Positions 9,013 through 18,079 of a stretch of DNA of 64,000 bases are shown piece by piece (within the stretch, counting starts at the first letter, position 1; each line of letters starts with the position of its first letter). The notes under the pieces are model-generated. The model made no database searches. It was not told the origin of the DNA and was given only the letters and a program-made list of their open reading frames with translations. Source of the stretch: Methanococcus voltae (GTDB taxonomy: Archaea > AGJL01 > Methanococci > Methanococcales > Methanococcaceae); the NCBI RefSeq assembly GCF_017875395.1, contig NZ_JAGGMO010000004.1, positions 121,991 to 185,990 of the forward strand, written 5' to 3'. Both the position numbers and the translations under genes were made by a program.

Positions 9013-9987
9013 ATGATTAGTGTGAACAGAGCATCATTACCTATCGTTGAAAAAATGATAGAAAATGCCGAAGAAATGAAAATCGATGTTTTAAAATTAG
9101 AAAATGGTGCTACAGTTTTAGACTGTGGTGTTAATGTTGACGGTAGCTTCGAAGCTGGTAAATTATTTACAAAAATCTGTTTAGGCGGTGTTGCTCACGT
9201 TGGTGTTAGCATTGCTGGAACCTTAGAAAATGGTATAGTATTACCATGTGTAAAAGTTAAAACCTCACAACCTGCAATCGCTACATTAGGCGCTCAAAAA
9301 GCTGGATGGAGCATTAAAGTTGGCAAATTCTTTGCTATGGGTTCAGGACCTGCGAGAGCTTTAGCAAAAATGCCAAAAGCTACATACGAAGAAATTGACT
9401 ATGAAGATGATGCAGATATTGCTATTTTATGTTTAGAAGCTTCAACATTACCAAACGCAGAAGTAGCTGAGTTCGTTGCTGAAAAATGTGGCGTAGCTGT
9501 TGATAAAGTATACTTATTAGTAGCTCCTACTTCATCATTAGTTGGTGCTATCCAAATCAGCGGTAGAGTTGTAGAAAACGGTACATACAAAATGTTAGAA
9601 GCTTTACACTTTGATGTAAGAAAAGTTAAATTTGCAGCAGGTATTGCACCAGTAGCTCCTATTGTAGGAGACGACATGAAAATGATGGGTGCTACAAACG
9701 ATATGGTTTTATACGGCGGTAGAACATACTACTACATTGAAAGTGATGAAAGTGATGATGTAGAAGCTTTATGTAAAGCTTTACCTTCATGTTCAGCTGA
9801 AACATACGGAAAACCATTCTTAGAAGTATTCAAAGAAGCAGAATACGACTTCTACAAAATCGACAAAGGAATGTTCGCTCCTGCAGTTGTTACAATCAAC
9901 GACATGAGAACCGGCAAATTAGTAACAGCTGGTAAAATGAACCCTGAAGTTGTTAAAAAATCATTAAAATACACAGAATTAGAATAA
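9013..9987 (+). CDS. mch: Methenyl-tetrahydromethanopterin cyclohydrolase
   Basis: The 324-residue protein agrees along its whole length with Mch. It catalyses reversible hydrolysis of 5,10-methenyl- to 5-formyl-tetrahydromethanopterin in the CO2-to-methane pathway in the cytosol. Recognisable stretches include SVNRASLPIVEKMI at the N-terminus, the AMGSGPARALA loop, LVAPTSSLVGAIQISGRVVE and FAPAVVTINDM near the C-terminus. Codon use is strongly biased, as expected for a highly expressed gene. The ATG follows AAGGTGAAAAA. It appears to be monocistronic, with a T-rich terminator downstream. Confidence 0.97.
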   Translation: MISVNRASLPIVEKMIENAEEMKIDVLKLENGATVLDCGVNVDGSFEAGKLFTKICLGGVAHVGVSIAGTLENGIVLPCVKVKTSQPAIATLGAQKAGWSIKVGKFFAMGSGPARALAKMPKATYEEIDYEDDADIAILCLEASTLPNAEVAEFVAEKCGVAVDKVYLLVAPTSSLVGAIQISGRVVENGTYKMLEALHFDVRKVKFAAGIAPVAPIVGDDMKMMGATNDMVLYGGRTYYYIESDESDDVEALCKALPSCSAETYGKPFLEVFKEAEYDFYKIDKGMFAPAVVTINDMRTGKLVTAGKMNPEVVKKSLKYTELE

Positions 9988-10011
9988 TTGATAAAATAAT
10001 AAATATAATTA

Positions 10012-10037
10012 ATTTCTTTTCTTTTTTCTTTTTTTAG
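10012..10037 (+). terminator. T-rich terminator of mch
   Basis: Successive T tracts (TTTCTTTTCTTTTTTCTTTT type) begin about 25 bases after the mch stop. Archaeal RNA polymerase terminates on such U tracts without a hairpin. The assignment is by position and composition. Confidence 0.55.
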
Positions 10038-10209
10038 TAGATTATTTTAAATCAAAAATTATAAAAATATAGTATAATAAAATTAGTTATGTATTAATTT
10101 AAACAATTTTAAAGTTTAATACTATTATGATATATAATAATCTGATATATAATCGAATATATACTCGAATATAGGGTTATATTTAAATTAAAAGCTTAAT
10201 TAAACGTTA

Positions 10210-10264
10210 AATTCATTAATTCACAGTAATGAATTAAAAAGTTTTATATAGTTTGTATACAAAC
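10210..10264 (+). promoter_or_regulatory. NhaC promoter with two inverted repeats flanking the TATA box
   Basis: A perfect 9-bp inverted repeat, AATTCATTA/TAATGAATT (10210-10218 and 10227-10235), lies just upstream of TTTTATATA (10242-10250). It is followed at once by the perfect 14-bp palindrome GTTTGTATACAAAC (10251-10264). The ATG is 31 bp further on. The layout suggests control of the antiporter by one or two DNA-binding proteins. The regulators are unknown. Confidence 0.5.
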
Positions 10265-10295
10265 GTTTTTAAAATTACTTATTTGGAGGTAAACA

Positions 10296-11879
10296 ATGGA
10301 TTTTGGACTATTATCGTTAGTTCCGCCTATTGTGGCGATTGGATTAGCACTTTTGACTAAGAGGGTATACACATCCTTATTTTTAGGTATTGTGGCAGGT
10401 TCCTTAATATTTAATATGAGTAACTTAGGTAACATTCCTATGCACTTAATTGATAGCTTTTTAGGTAGTATTGAAATTATGTCAATTACAGGCGTTTCTT
10501 CATTTACCGAAGCTGGTAACTTATGGAATTTGTTAATTTTGTTGTTTTTATTTATGTTAGGTTCTTTGATAGCTTTGATTACCAGAGCAGGAGGAGCCCT
10601 CGCTTATGGAAATTGGGCAGCACAAAAAATTAAATCAAAAGAGGGAGCATGCGTTTCCACATCAATTTTAGGTTTATTGTTGTTCATTGACGATTACTTT
10701 AACTGTTTAACTGTAGGTACAGTTATGAAACCAGTTACCGACAAATTTAACATTTCAAGGGCTAAATTAGCTTACATTATTGACTCAACTGCTGCACCTG
10801 TATGTATTCTTATGCCTGTTTCAAGCTGGTTTGCTGCTGTTTTGGGTAACTTAAAAGATGCAGGTGTAGGTAGTGACGCTTTAGCACATATGACACCTTC
10901 AGATGTGTTTATGTCAGCGATTGCTTACAACTCATACGCAATAGTTGCTTTATTCATGGTTTTAGTAATAATATCAAAATTAAAATGGGATTTTGGACCT
11001 ATGAAAGACCACGAGAAAGTTGCAGAAGAAACTGGTGATTTATTCCACGGTAATGTAGACAAAGCTTCAGCAGAATCAGAAATTGAACCATTAGGAAACG
11101 GAAAAGTAAGTTACTTAGTAATTCCAATATTAGTTTTAATTGTTTCAATCGTGTCAGCTATGCTTGTTTCAGGTGGAATATTAGGTGGTGCAAGTTTATT
11201 TGATGCTATTACCAGTATTGATGCTTCATGGGGTTTATTCTGGGGTGGATTATTATCATTAATCTTCACTACAGTTTACTTCATAGCTACAAAAGCTGTT
11301 CCAGTTAATGAGATTGCTAAATTATGGGGAAAAGGTGCAAAATTGATGATACCTGCTGTAAGTATCTTAATTTTGGCTTGGACCTTAGGTTCAATCATTA
11401 AAGGAGATTTGAACACTGGTGTGTTCCTTGCATCCGTAATTCAGGGTTCAATACCTGTTGAAATAATCCCTGCATTATTATTTGCAATTTCAGGATTTAT
11501 GGCATTTGCTACCGGTACATCCTGGGGTACTTTTGGTATAGTATTACCTATTGCAGTTCCTATTGCCGTAAGCTTAGGCAATATAGAATTAGTTGTTCCA
11601 TTCGTAGCAGCTACATTGGGTGGTGCAATATACGGTGACCACTCATCCCCTATTTCAGATACAACAATTATGAGTTCCGCAGGTGCTGGTACAAACCACG
11701 TTGACCACGTTAACACACAGTTGCCATACACAACTTTAATCGGTATGTGCGCATTCTTCGGTTACTTGATAGTTGGTTACACAGTTAGCATGGGCTACTG
11801 GGTTTCAGTACTCTTAAACTTAGGATTTGTAGGTTTAGCAGTTGTAGGACTCTCTTACTTACTCCATAAAAGATTATAA
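10296..11879 (+). CDS. NhaC-family Na+/H+ antiporter
   Basis: A 527-residue polytopic membrane protein with about 11-12 hydrophobic segments, matching the NhaC (COG1757) family. Diagnostic stretches are LLLFIDDYFNCLTVGTVMKP, the SRAKLAYIIDSTAAPVCILMP segment, and a C-terminal FATGTSWGTFG followed by GDHSSPISDTTIMSSAG. Members exchange Na+ (or an organic anion) for protons across the membrane. A cytoplasmic acidic loop lies near residues 240-270. Strong ribosome site TTGGAGG before ATG. Expression probably depends on the inverted repeats upstream. The exact substrate is not determinable. Confidence 0.9.
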   Translation: MDFGLLSLVPPIVAIGLALLTKRVYTSLFLGIVAGSLIFNMSNLGNIPMHLIDSFLGSIEIMSITGVSSFTEAGNLWNLLILLFLFMLGSLIALITRAGGALAYGNWAAQKIKSKEGACVSTSILGLLLFIDDYFNCLTVGTVMKPVTDKFNISRAKLAYIIDSTAAPVCILMPVSSWFAAVLGNLKDAGVGSDALAHMTPSDVFMSAIAYNSYAIVALFMVLVIISKLKWDFGPMKDHEKVAEETGDLFHGNVDKASAESEIEPLGNGKVSYLVIPILVLIVSIVSAMLVSGGILGGASLFDAITSIDASWGLFWGGLLSLIFTTVYFIATKAVPVNEIAKLWGKGAKLMIPAVSILILAWTLGSIIKGDLNTGVFLASVIQGSIPVEIIPALLFAISGFMAFATGTSWGTFGIVLPIAVPIAVSLGNIELVVPFVAATLGGAIYGDHSSPISDTTIMSSAGAGTNHVDHVNTQLPYTTLIGMCAFFGYLIVGYTVSMGYWVSVLLNLGFVGLAVVGLSYLLHKRL

Positions 11880-11914
11880 TACATATAATCTTTTTAATTC
11901 CAATTATAATTTTT

Positions 11915-12010
11915 TTTTATTGTTTATTTATTGTTTATTTCGTATTTTTTTATTGTTTTTTTATTGTTTATTTATTGTTTATTTCGTATTTTTTTATTGT
12001 TTTTTTATTT
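11915..12010 (+). repeat. Two copies of a 44-bp T-rich tandem repeat, probable NhaC terminator
   Basis: A unit built from TTATTGTTTATTTATTG and a TTTCGTA-containing T run occurs at about 11918-11961 and again at 11962-12005, followed by a partial copy. Its many T5-T7 tracts directly after NhaC make it a likely multi-site terminator. It has no coding potential. Confidence 0.5.
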
Positions 12011-12230
12011 CGTATTTATTTTTTCACACACTATTAATTATTTTTCTTTTATTATTACTCCAAAATAATCCCCACTAAATTAGTTAGTAATTAATATATA
12101 GCAAAAAATTCAATAAATATAATAATATATGGATTAAAAAAACGGCGTATAAATTAGATTGATACATACAGATATTTATTTACGACATAATACAAAATTA
12201 TGAAAATGGATTGGCATATGCGGTGGAATT

Positions 12231-12791
12231 GTGCAGGAAAATGACGAATATTTATCTGAATTAAAATCAATAAAGGAAGAATTAAAAGCATTGAAAAAAT
12301 GTTTAATTGAATACATCAATATTAGCATAAAAAATAACCCCAAACTAAATTATGAAAATTTTTCAGAATTAGAATTTGAAAAAAATGAAATTACATTGGA
12401 AAACCGATCTAATGAATTTGAAACAGTCACCGATGTAAATTTTAAAAGTAACGAGACTTATTTTAAAGATAATGGATTAGATATGGATAATGAGTATAAG
12501 ATAAAAATCAATGAAATATCTGAAAAGGAAGTAATAAAAGTATTTGAACCATTATCCAATGAAAGAAGATTAATAATACTAAACTCGCTTTTAATGTCAG
12601 ATAGGACATATTCCGAACTATCAAACATTACTGGAATACGAGGGGGCAATTTATTATTCCATTTGCGAAAACTTCAGTACTCCAAATTAATATCTCAAAA
12701 TCATGAACGAGGGGACTATTTTTTAACTTACAAAGGACAAAAGATTTTGAGTTTGATATATCAAGTTTATTACATAATTAGGGAAGACTAG
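12231..12791 (+). CDS. Winged-helix (ArsR-like) transcriptional regulator
   Basis: A 186-residue protein. Residues 1-28 form a probable coiled coil (SELKSIKEELKALKK), followed by a polar Asn/Glu-rich linker. The C-terminal 75 residues look like a winged helix: FEPLSNERRLIILNSLL, TYSELSNITGIRGGNLLFHLRKLQYSKLI and a wing plus terminal helix. This resembles the ArsR/DUF7347-type regulators of methanogens. GTG start behind GGTGGAATT. It lies between the NhaC antiporter and an EamA exporter and could control either; that is inference from position only. Confidence 0.75.
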   Translation: MQENDEYLSELKSIKEELKALKKCLIEYINISIKNNPKLNYENFSELEFEKNEITLENRSNEFETVTDVNFKSNETYFKDNGLDMDNEYKIKINEISEKEVIKVFEPLSNERRLIILNSLLMSDRTYSELSNITGIRGGNLLFHLRKLQYSKLISQNHERGDYFLTYKGQKILSLIYQVYYIIRED

Positions 12792-12910
12792 ATAATAATA
12801 AACGAATAAACGAATAAATGGCTGAAAATAATTAAAAAATAACTAAAAAATAACAAACAAAATTTAATTTTTAAAATTAACTATTATTTAAAAATTATGG
12901 CGGGGATATA

Positions 12911-13873
12911 GTGGTTAATCTAAAAAAAATGGTTAAAAAAGACGTTAATAAAGCGTATATCGCTGCTACATTAAACGCCACGTTAATCGGTTTGACATTC
13001 TTATTTACCAAATATGCCTTAGTATATGTAGAGCCTTTTGAAGTATTGTCCCTTAAATTCATTATAGCGTTTACTTTTCTAGCATTTATATTAAAATTAG
13101 GTGTAAAAAAGGTTAATTTTAAAAAATTATTGGAATTTAAAAAAGAAATGTTGGCTTTGGGAATATTTCAACCAGTGTTATTTTTTGGTTTTCAAGTTTT
13201 TGGACTTAAATATTTAGGTATTGCACAAGTCGGTATATTATATTCGATAGCTCCTGTAGTAACCACCATTTTCGGGATACTAATTTTAAAAGAAACCATA
13301 AATTTAAAACAAGCAATGTTTATGGCAATTTCTATTATTGGGATAATATATATTTATATTATGAGAGGTATGGGTGGTTATTTCAATCCTGCGAATGAAT
13401 CTAGCATATTGGGTGTTATATTTATATTAATTTCCATATTTGCGACTTCAATGTATGCCGTATCTAGCAGGAAGCTTTCTAAGAACCTTGACCCAATAAC
13501 AATTACCTATGGTATGATGTTAATAGGCGCGATTGTTTTTACAGCGTTAAATATCGGAATTTCGGCATTTTATGGCGTTCCAAATATATTTACTAAATTA
13601 TATGTTTTAGGTCCCGAACTATTAAATGTTAACTTTATATCATCTATATTATATTTAGGTATTGTAGTATCAGTTATTACGTCATTCCTGGTTAATTATA
13701 GTTTAAGTAAGATAAAAGCTGCAGAATATTCAATTATATCAAAATTATCGGTTGTAGTATCTATAGTTTCGGCAATTATATTTATGAATGAGATGGTTGC
13801 CTTATATCAAATTATAGGGGTTTCTGCAGTGATATTGGGCGTAATAGGGGCTAATTATTACAGTGAACACTAG
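12911..13873 (+). CDS. EamA/DMT-superfamily transporter
   Basis: A 320-residue membrane protein with ten hydrophobic segments arranged as two EamA repeats (about residues 17-150 and 165-318), each ending in the characteristic GIxILKExI and IIGVSAVILGVIGANYY type helices. Drug/metabolite transporters of this group usually export amino acids or other small metabolites. The second repeat carries SSRKLSKNLDPITITYGMM, typical of the family. Starts at GTG behind GGGGAT. Substrate unknown. The regulator gene 120 bases upstream runs in the same direction. Confidence 0.87.
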   Translation: MVNLKKMVKKDVNKAYIAATLNATLIGLTFLFTKYALVYVEPFEVLSLKFIIAFTFLAFILKLGVKKVNFKKLLEFKKEMLALGIFQPVLFFGFQVFGLKYLGIAQVGILYSIAPVVTTIFGILILKETINLKQAMFMAISIIGIIYIYIMRGMGGYFNPANESSILGVIFILISIFATSMYAVSSRKLSKNLDPITITYGMMLIGAIVFTALNIGISAFYGVPNIFTKLYVLGPELLNVNFISSILYLGIVVSVITSFLVNYSLSKIKAAEYSIISKLSVVVSIVSAIIFMNEMVALYQIIGVSAVILGVIGANYYSEH

Positions 13874-14051
13874 GAAATAAAAATAATAATAAAAAATAGT
13901 ATTAAAAATAATAATAAAAATAATAATAAGAATAATACTAAAAAATAGTATTAAAAATAATACAAATTATTTAAAAGTACAAAATAATATATATTAGATA
14001 AATATGGTTAAATAGGGTTAAAACAGGAATAATAATGTAATTGGTGAAACA

Positions 14052-14552
14052 ATGGATAAAAAAACTAATGATATTGTCAATAATAATACCAGTAATTTTA
14101 TCAATATAAATATTAATAAAAATAATGAATTGGGGAAAACATTAAACAACAGCTCTTTATCTAACAAACATATTTACGGACTTATTAGTGGGATAAAAAC
14201 AAATTCATTTACCAAAAAAACTTTAGGGGAACTTTTAAACGAAGATAAACCTGCAGTTATGGTAAATGGGGAAAGACATAGGATAAAACAGAGAGAATTA
14301 GATTATCTAAAAGATATTGCTTCAAAAGATTTGAAAATACCAATTGTTTTACAGGTAGATTCTAATTTAAACGAAGGTACTATTAAAATAGAAGGAATAG
14401 ATGAAGTAAATGTAATTTCTAAAATATTAAAGAAAGAAATTAATAAATTTGAAGAAAATAACTTATTATACATATATAAACCAGAATTAAGAATCGTTAG
14501 GCAAAAATTGCCAACTACTACAACTTATTTGTTCAGAATGGGTATAGATTAA
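14052..14552 (+). CDS. DUF61/UPF0216 family protein
   Basis: A 166-residue protein whose residues 55-165 match the archaeal UPF0216 (DUF61) family (KKTLGELLNEDKPAVMVNGE, HRIKQRELDYL, KIPIVLQVDSN, VKxLPTTTTYLFR-like end). The function of the family is unknown. The first 40 residues are a lineage-specific, Asn-rich extension (NNNTSNFININININK-like) of low complexity. ATG behind TTGGTGAAACA. Confidence 0.8.
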   Translation: MDKKTNDIVNNNTSNFINININKNNELGKTLNNSSLSNKHIYGLISGIKTNSFTKKTLGELLNEDKPAVMVNGERHRIKQRELDYLKDIASKDLKIPIVLQVDSNLNEGTIKIEGIDEVNVISKILKKEINKFEENNLLYIYKPELRIVRQKLPTTTTYLFRMGID

Positions 14553-14589
14553 ATTTACATTACCCTTTTGTAAATTTTAATTACGTTAT

Positions 14590-14784
14590 TTATTCGTCGT
14601 ATGTAAAAATTTCTTCAATCGATACATTAAATAATTTTGATAATTTAAACGCAATAATCAATGAAGGGTCATATTTGCCCTTTTCTATCGCAGAAATGGT
14701 CTGTCGAGTAACCCCTATTTTTTTGGCAAGTTCGTCTTGCGTTAAATCATTCATCGCTCGAAAAACTTTTATTTTATTGTCCAT
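14590..14784 (-). CDS. XRE/Cro-type HTH regulator (small)
   Basis: A 64-residue single-domain repressor-like protein, with helices in MNDLTQDELAKKIGVTRQTISAIEKGKYDPSLIIAFKLSKLF and the usual NVSIEEIFTYDE end. This size and sequence are typical of the compact HTH regulators that accompany small membrane proteins. ATG behind TGTGATAAT. It is followed upstream on the same strand by the DUF2178 gene, with 53 bases between them, suggesting one operon in which the HTH protein regulates the pair. Confidence 0.9.
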   Translation of the reverse strand: MDNKIKVFRAMNDLTQDELAKKIGVTRQTISAIEKGKYDPSLIIAFKLSKLFNVSIEEIFTYDE

Positions 14785-14837
14785 ATTATCACAATCTTTT
14801 ATTTTTTATTATTTAAATATCTCTTATAAATACCCTA

Positions 14838-15290
14838 TTAATCACACCGTCTTGAGCGACCGATTAAACCGTATTTTTTACCGAAATAATATTTAAATCC
14901 GATAAATGAAAGTAATAAAGCCATAGCTGACCAAGAAAGTGCTATACCTGTAGTCACGTGCCCCTCCCAAGGTTGTGCATAAACAGGCGCTCCGTCAATA
15001 AAACTAAGTATAGAGACTATATTCATTAGTATTAAACCAACTACTGCAAAAACCACTGTACATAAACCCAATGAGGCATTAGCTGCTTTTTCACTTACTT
15101 TTAAAACTAGTTCATCTACAAGAACTTCTTCTTTATCTAAATTTCTTCTCAATAAGAACATAAATAGCATTCCAGACAATACTGCTCCAAATACTACTAA
15201 AACTTCTTTTATTGTTACACCGTACATTGTCAATATTGCCACGTAAGCCATAACAAGTAATCTGTACTTCTTATATGATTCGTAATTCAT
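14838..15290 (-). CDS. DUF2178 family membrane protein
   Basis: A 150-residue membrane protein with four predicted transmembrane segments in two hairpins (about 10-27, 28-46, 75-97 and 112-133). The cytoplasmic stretch VDELVLKVSEKAANAS between the hairpins is the typical DUF2178 motif. Such proteins are often encoded next to small XRE regulators in methanogens, as here. Function is unknown. ATG behind GGTGATATT. Confidence 0.78.
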   Translation of the reverse strand: MNYESYKKYRLLVMAYVAILTMYGVTIKEVLVVFGAVLSGMLFMFLLRRNLDKEEVLVDELVLKVSEKAANASLGLCTVVFAVVGLILMNIVSILSFIDGAPVYAQPWEGHVTTGIALSWSAMALLLSFIGFKYYFGKKYGLIGRSRRCD

Positions 15291-15672
15291 AATATCACCG
15301 ATTTTAGGTCGTATAGGTTAAATACACATAATAAAATTTATATTGTTTAAATTAATTTAATTTTTTTATTTTTTTTATTTTATTTTTTTATAGTAGTTTT
15401 ATATTAATTCGTAAATTAATGTAGTATTTTGTGTAAATTTATTATTCCATTTTGTAGTAAAGTATTTACAAAATGTAAAAAATACTTATAATTATGTAAA
15501 GTATCTTTTACATTATGATATAGTATTGATGTTATATATAAAGTTTTTGTATAATGTTTTTGTAATAAGTTAAAATATCATCTGTTTAAAATTTGGCATA
15601 CTTTAAAATAGTTAAGATAGTTTATATATAATCAAGATAATTATTATTTAAAACGTAATTATGTGTGAAATT
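15291..15672. other. Divergent intergenic region between DUF2178 and tfrB
   Basis: About 380 AT-rich bases with the palindromic sites and TATA box described separately. No ORF. The 15-mer TGGCATACTTTAAAA (15594-15608) in the presumed tfrB leader is shared with 1073-1087. Confidence 0.5.
15432..15541 (+). promoter_or_regulatory. tfrB promoter with tandem TGTAAA palindromes
   Basis: TTTACA/TGTAAA pairs with a 3-nt gap at 15465-15479, and ATGTAAA/TTTACAT pairs with a 6-nt gap at 15494-15513. The two centres are about 31-32 bp apart, close to three helical turns. A further half-site TGTAAA lies at 15432-15437. The likely TATA box TTATATATA is at 15533-15541. This looks like a multi-site operator upstream of the TATA box, perhaps for an activator or repressor responding to redox or substrate. 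The regulator is unknown. Confidence 0.5.
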
Positions 15673-17301
15673 ATGAAAAATACTGACGATTTATTGATTC
15701 CGATATATATTATGCGAAATAAAATATTTAAGAAATACATGGTACCGAGTGATTTAACCATTATAGAAGCTTTAGAATATTTAAATAACAATGGTTACGA
15801 GATAAAATATCGTTCATCTTGTAAGGCTGGGCAGTGTGGTAGCTGTGCGGTTACAGTTGACGGTTTGCCAAAATTAGCTTGTAAAACTAAGGTAAAAGAG
15901 GATATGAAAATAGAACCTCTTAGAAATTTTGATTTAATTGAAGATTTGGTAGTAAATAGGGAAGAATACTATAAAGCTCAAAAAGAATTTGAAAATTGGA
16001 TTCATGAAACTTCTGAAGTTGAAGAAGAAAAAATTGAAAAAATTGAAAAAAATAAAGAAAATAACGATAAAAAAGACAATTTAAAAATTCTTAGTGATGA
16101 AGATTTATTTAAAAGTATTTCAGATATTGGGAGCGTTAGAAACTGCATTGACTGCATGAGTTGTATGTCTACTTGTCCGGCTCGAATGTATTCTGACTAC
16201 ATGGGACCTACATTTATGCGTTTATTGGCAAGATATGCCAGGGATGCCCGAGATAATAAAGATAGGGTAAAAGAAGCTTTTGAAAAGAATTTATACAACT
16301 GCACAACCTGTGGAAGATGTATAAAAGTATGCCCCAACAATATTGATACGGTGCATAATGCCGTTGAAAAATTGAGGGAACTTTCATTTAAAAAAGGCTT
16401 ATATTTAGAGAATCATCTCGATGTTAGGAAAAATATCACCGAAAATCCTGCTAAAAGAACTGTTACAAAACCTGAAGCTCCAAAAATTGGATTCCTCGAA
16501 GATGTGATTAATAATCCTAAAAAATTTAATAATGAATTCACTGAAAAAATTGTTATTGAAAATAAGGATAATATCAATAAAAGCGTTGAATATGTGGCAA
16601 AAAACTCAAAAGTTACTGTTGCATTATTTACGGGCTGTTTAATGGACTATAGACTTCAAGAATTGGGAATGTCCGGGATAAGGGTGCTAAATGCTCACGG
16701 TATATCTGTAATAATTCCGATTAATCAAGTTTGCTGTGGTTCGCCACTTATAAGAACCGGTCAAACCGATGTAGCAAAAGAATTAAAAAACATAAATCTT
16801 GGTATATTCGATAAGTTATTTGCCGATAAATCACTTGATAGCATCGTTACACTATGCGCAGGTTGTGGCAGTACCTTAAAAAACGACTATGGTGAGAAAG
16901 AATTCGTAGTAAAAGATATTACGGAGTTACTTGTTGAAAAAGGTCTATTAAATTACAAACCTTGTAAGTTAAAAGTTACATATCACGACCCTTGTCATTT
17001 AAAAAGAGGACAGGACATATTCGAACAACCACGTATCATATTAAATAGTATCCCCGAATTAGAGTTCATAGAAATGGAAATTCCCGACCAATGCTGTGGT
17101 GCAGGTGGCGGTGTTAGAAGTGGAAAACCTGAAGTAGCCTACAAAATTGGTGAGAAAAAAACAGAAATGATACTAGAAACTAAAGCGGATTACGTAATAA
17201 CCGTTTGTCCATTCTGTAACTACCATATTGCAGACTGTCTTAGTAAAGTTTCTAATATACCAGTTATGAACATCGTTAAATTACTTGATAAGGTTATTTA
17301 A
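15673..17301 (+). CDS. tfrB: Thiol:fumarate reductase subunit B (fused Fe-S and CCG domains)
   Basis: A 542-residue protein with three parts: an SdhB-like 2Fe-2S ferredoxin domain (CKAGQCGSCAV, about residues 54-64), a 4Fe-4S pair (CIDCMSCMSTCP and CTTCGRCIKVCPN, about 155-225), and an HdrB-like domain with two CCG motifs (NQVCCGSP and PDQCCGAGGG). This is the TfrB layout of methanogens, in which CoM-SH and CoB-SH reduce fumarate and give succinate and heterodisulfide. A charged low-complexity linker (EVEEEKIEKIEKNKENN) separates the first two domains. ATG 15673 is preferred over 15661, since TGTGA precedes it. No tfrA flavoprotein gene is nearby. Confidence 0.92.
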   Translation: MKNTDDLLIPIYIMRNKIFKKYMVPSDLTIIEALEYLNNNGYEIKYRSSCKAGQCGSCAVTVDGLPKLACKTKVKEDMKIEPLRNFDLIEDLVVNREEYYKAQKEFENWIHETSEVEEEKIEKIEKNKENNDKKDNLKILSDEDLFKSISDIGSVRNCIDCMSCMSTCPARMYSDYMGPTFMRLLARYARDARDNKDRVKEAFEKNLYNCTTCGRCIKVCPNNIDTVHNAVEKLRELSFKKGLYLENHLDVRKNITENPAKRTVTKPEAPKIGFLEDVINNPKKFNNEFTEKIVIENKDNINKSVEYVAKNSKVTVALFTGCLMDYRLQELGMSGIRVLNAHGISVIIPINQVCCGSPLIRTGQTDVAKELKNINLGIFDKLFADKSLDSIVTLCAGCGSTLKNDYGEKEFVVKDITELLVEKGLLNYKPCKLKVTYHDPCHLKRGQDIFEQPRIILNSIPELEFIEMEIPDQCCGAGGGVRSGKPEVAYKIGEKKTEMILETKADYVITVCPFCNYHIADCLSKVSNIPVMNIVKLLDKVI

Positions 17302-17430
17302 TAAATTTAATTAAAAAATTTATTATAATATACATTATTTATCTTAAAATAATAAAATTACATAAAATGGTAGTATTAAAAATTATAATGGTTTAAAATC
17401 CAATGGTTTAAAAATTATAATGGTGGAATT

Positions 17431-17910
17431 ATGGAACAACTTACACATGTTGATGAAAATGGCGTAAAAATTGTAGATATTTCTAAAAAAAATGATGTAT
17501 ATAGGGAATGTACTGCTAAAGGACTTATAAAATTAAAAGATTCTACAATTAAAGCAATTGTAAAAAATGAAATTGCAAAAGGAGATGTTTTAACAACTGC
17601 TCAGGTTGCAGGAACAATGGCAGTTAAAAATACGTCAAATATGATTCCAATGTGCCACCCAGTACCCATTACTTCAGTGAAAGTTAGATTTGACGTTAAT
17701 GAAGAAGAAAATACTGTTGAAGCTACTTGTAATGTAAAAAGCACTTATAAAACAGGTATTGAAATGGAAGCACTTACTGGAGTTAGCGTTGCTCTTTTAA
17801 CCGTTTGGGACATGGTTAAAGCTGTAGAAAAAGACGAAAATGGTCAATATCCTGATACCAATATTTTTAACATAAGGGTTGTTGAAAAAATTAAAAGAGA
17901 TGTTGAATAA
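17431..17910 (+). CDS. moaC: Cyclic pyranopterin monophosphate synthase
   Basis: A 159-residue MoaC, which makes cyclic pyranopterin monophosphate in the second step of molybdopterin/tungstopterin cofactor synthesis, needed by formate and formylmethanofuran dehydrogenases. Conserved stretches MVDISxK-like at the start, [10 protein letters not shown] (about 70-80) and [20 protein letters not shown] (about 108-128) are intact, including the active-site His and Asp/Lys region. ATG behind GGTGGAATT. It stands alone, without other moa genes. Confidence 0.96.
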   Translation: MEQLTHVDENGVKIVDISKKNDVYRECTAKGLIKLKDSTIKAIVKNEIAKGDVLTTAQVAGTMAVKNTSNMIPMCHPVPITSVKVRFDVNEEENTVEATCNVKSTYKTGIEMEALTGVSVALLTVWDMVKAVEKDENGQYPDTNIFNIRVVEKIKRDVE

Positions 17911-17927
17911 TCAATAATTGATTATTA

Positions 17928-18023
17928 ATTATTCTTTTTATTATTCTTTTTATTATTCTTTTTATTATTCTTTTTATTATTCTTTTTATTATTCTTTTTA
18001 TTATTCTTTTTATTATTCTTTTT
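17928..18023 (+). repeat. Eight perfect 12-bp tandem repeats (ATTATTCTTTTT) after moaC
   Basis: ATTATTCTTTTT is repeated eight times without a mismatch, starting 18 bases after the moaC stop. On the plus strand each unit ends in a T5 tract, so the array can act as a redundant archaeal terminator for moaC. On the other strand it lies beyond the end of purF. Perfect short arrays are prone to copy-number change. Confidence 0.85.
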
Positions 18024-18079
18024 ATTGTTATTTTATTTATTAGCACTTTAGTATTATTTTAATTCTATTTTTTATTTAT

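Noticed and set aside
17928..18023. Short regular repeats suggestive of a CRISPR array
   Set aside because: Units are 12 bp, contiguous and without spacers, and no cas gene is nearby; it is a simple tandem repeat.
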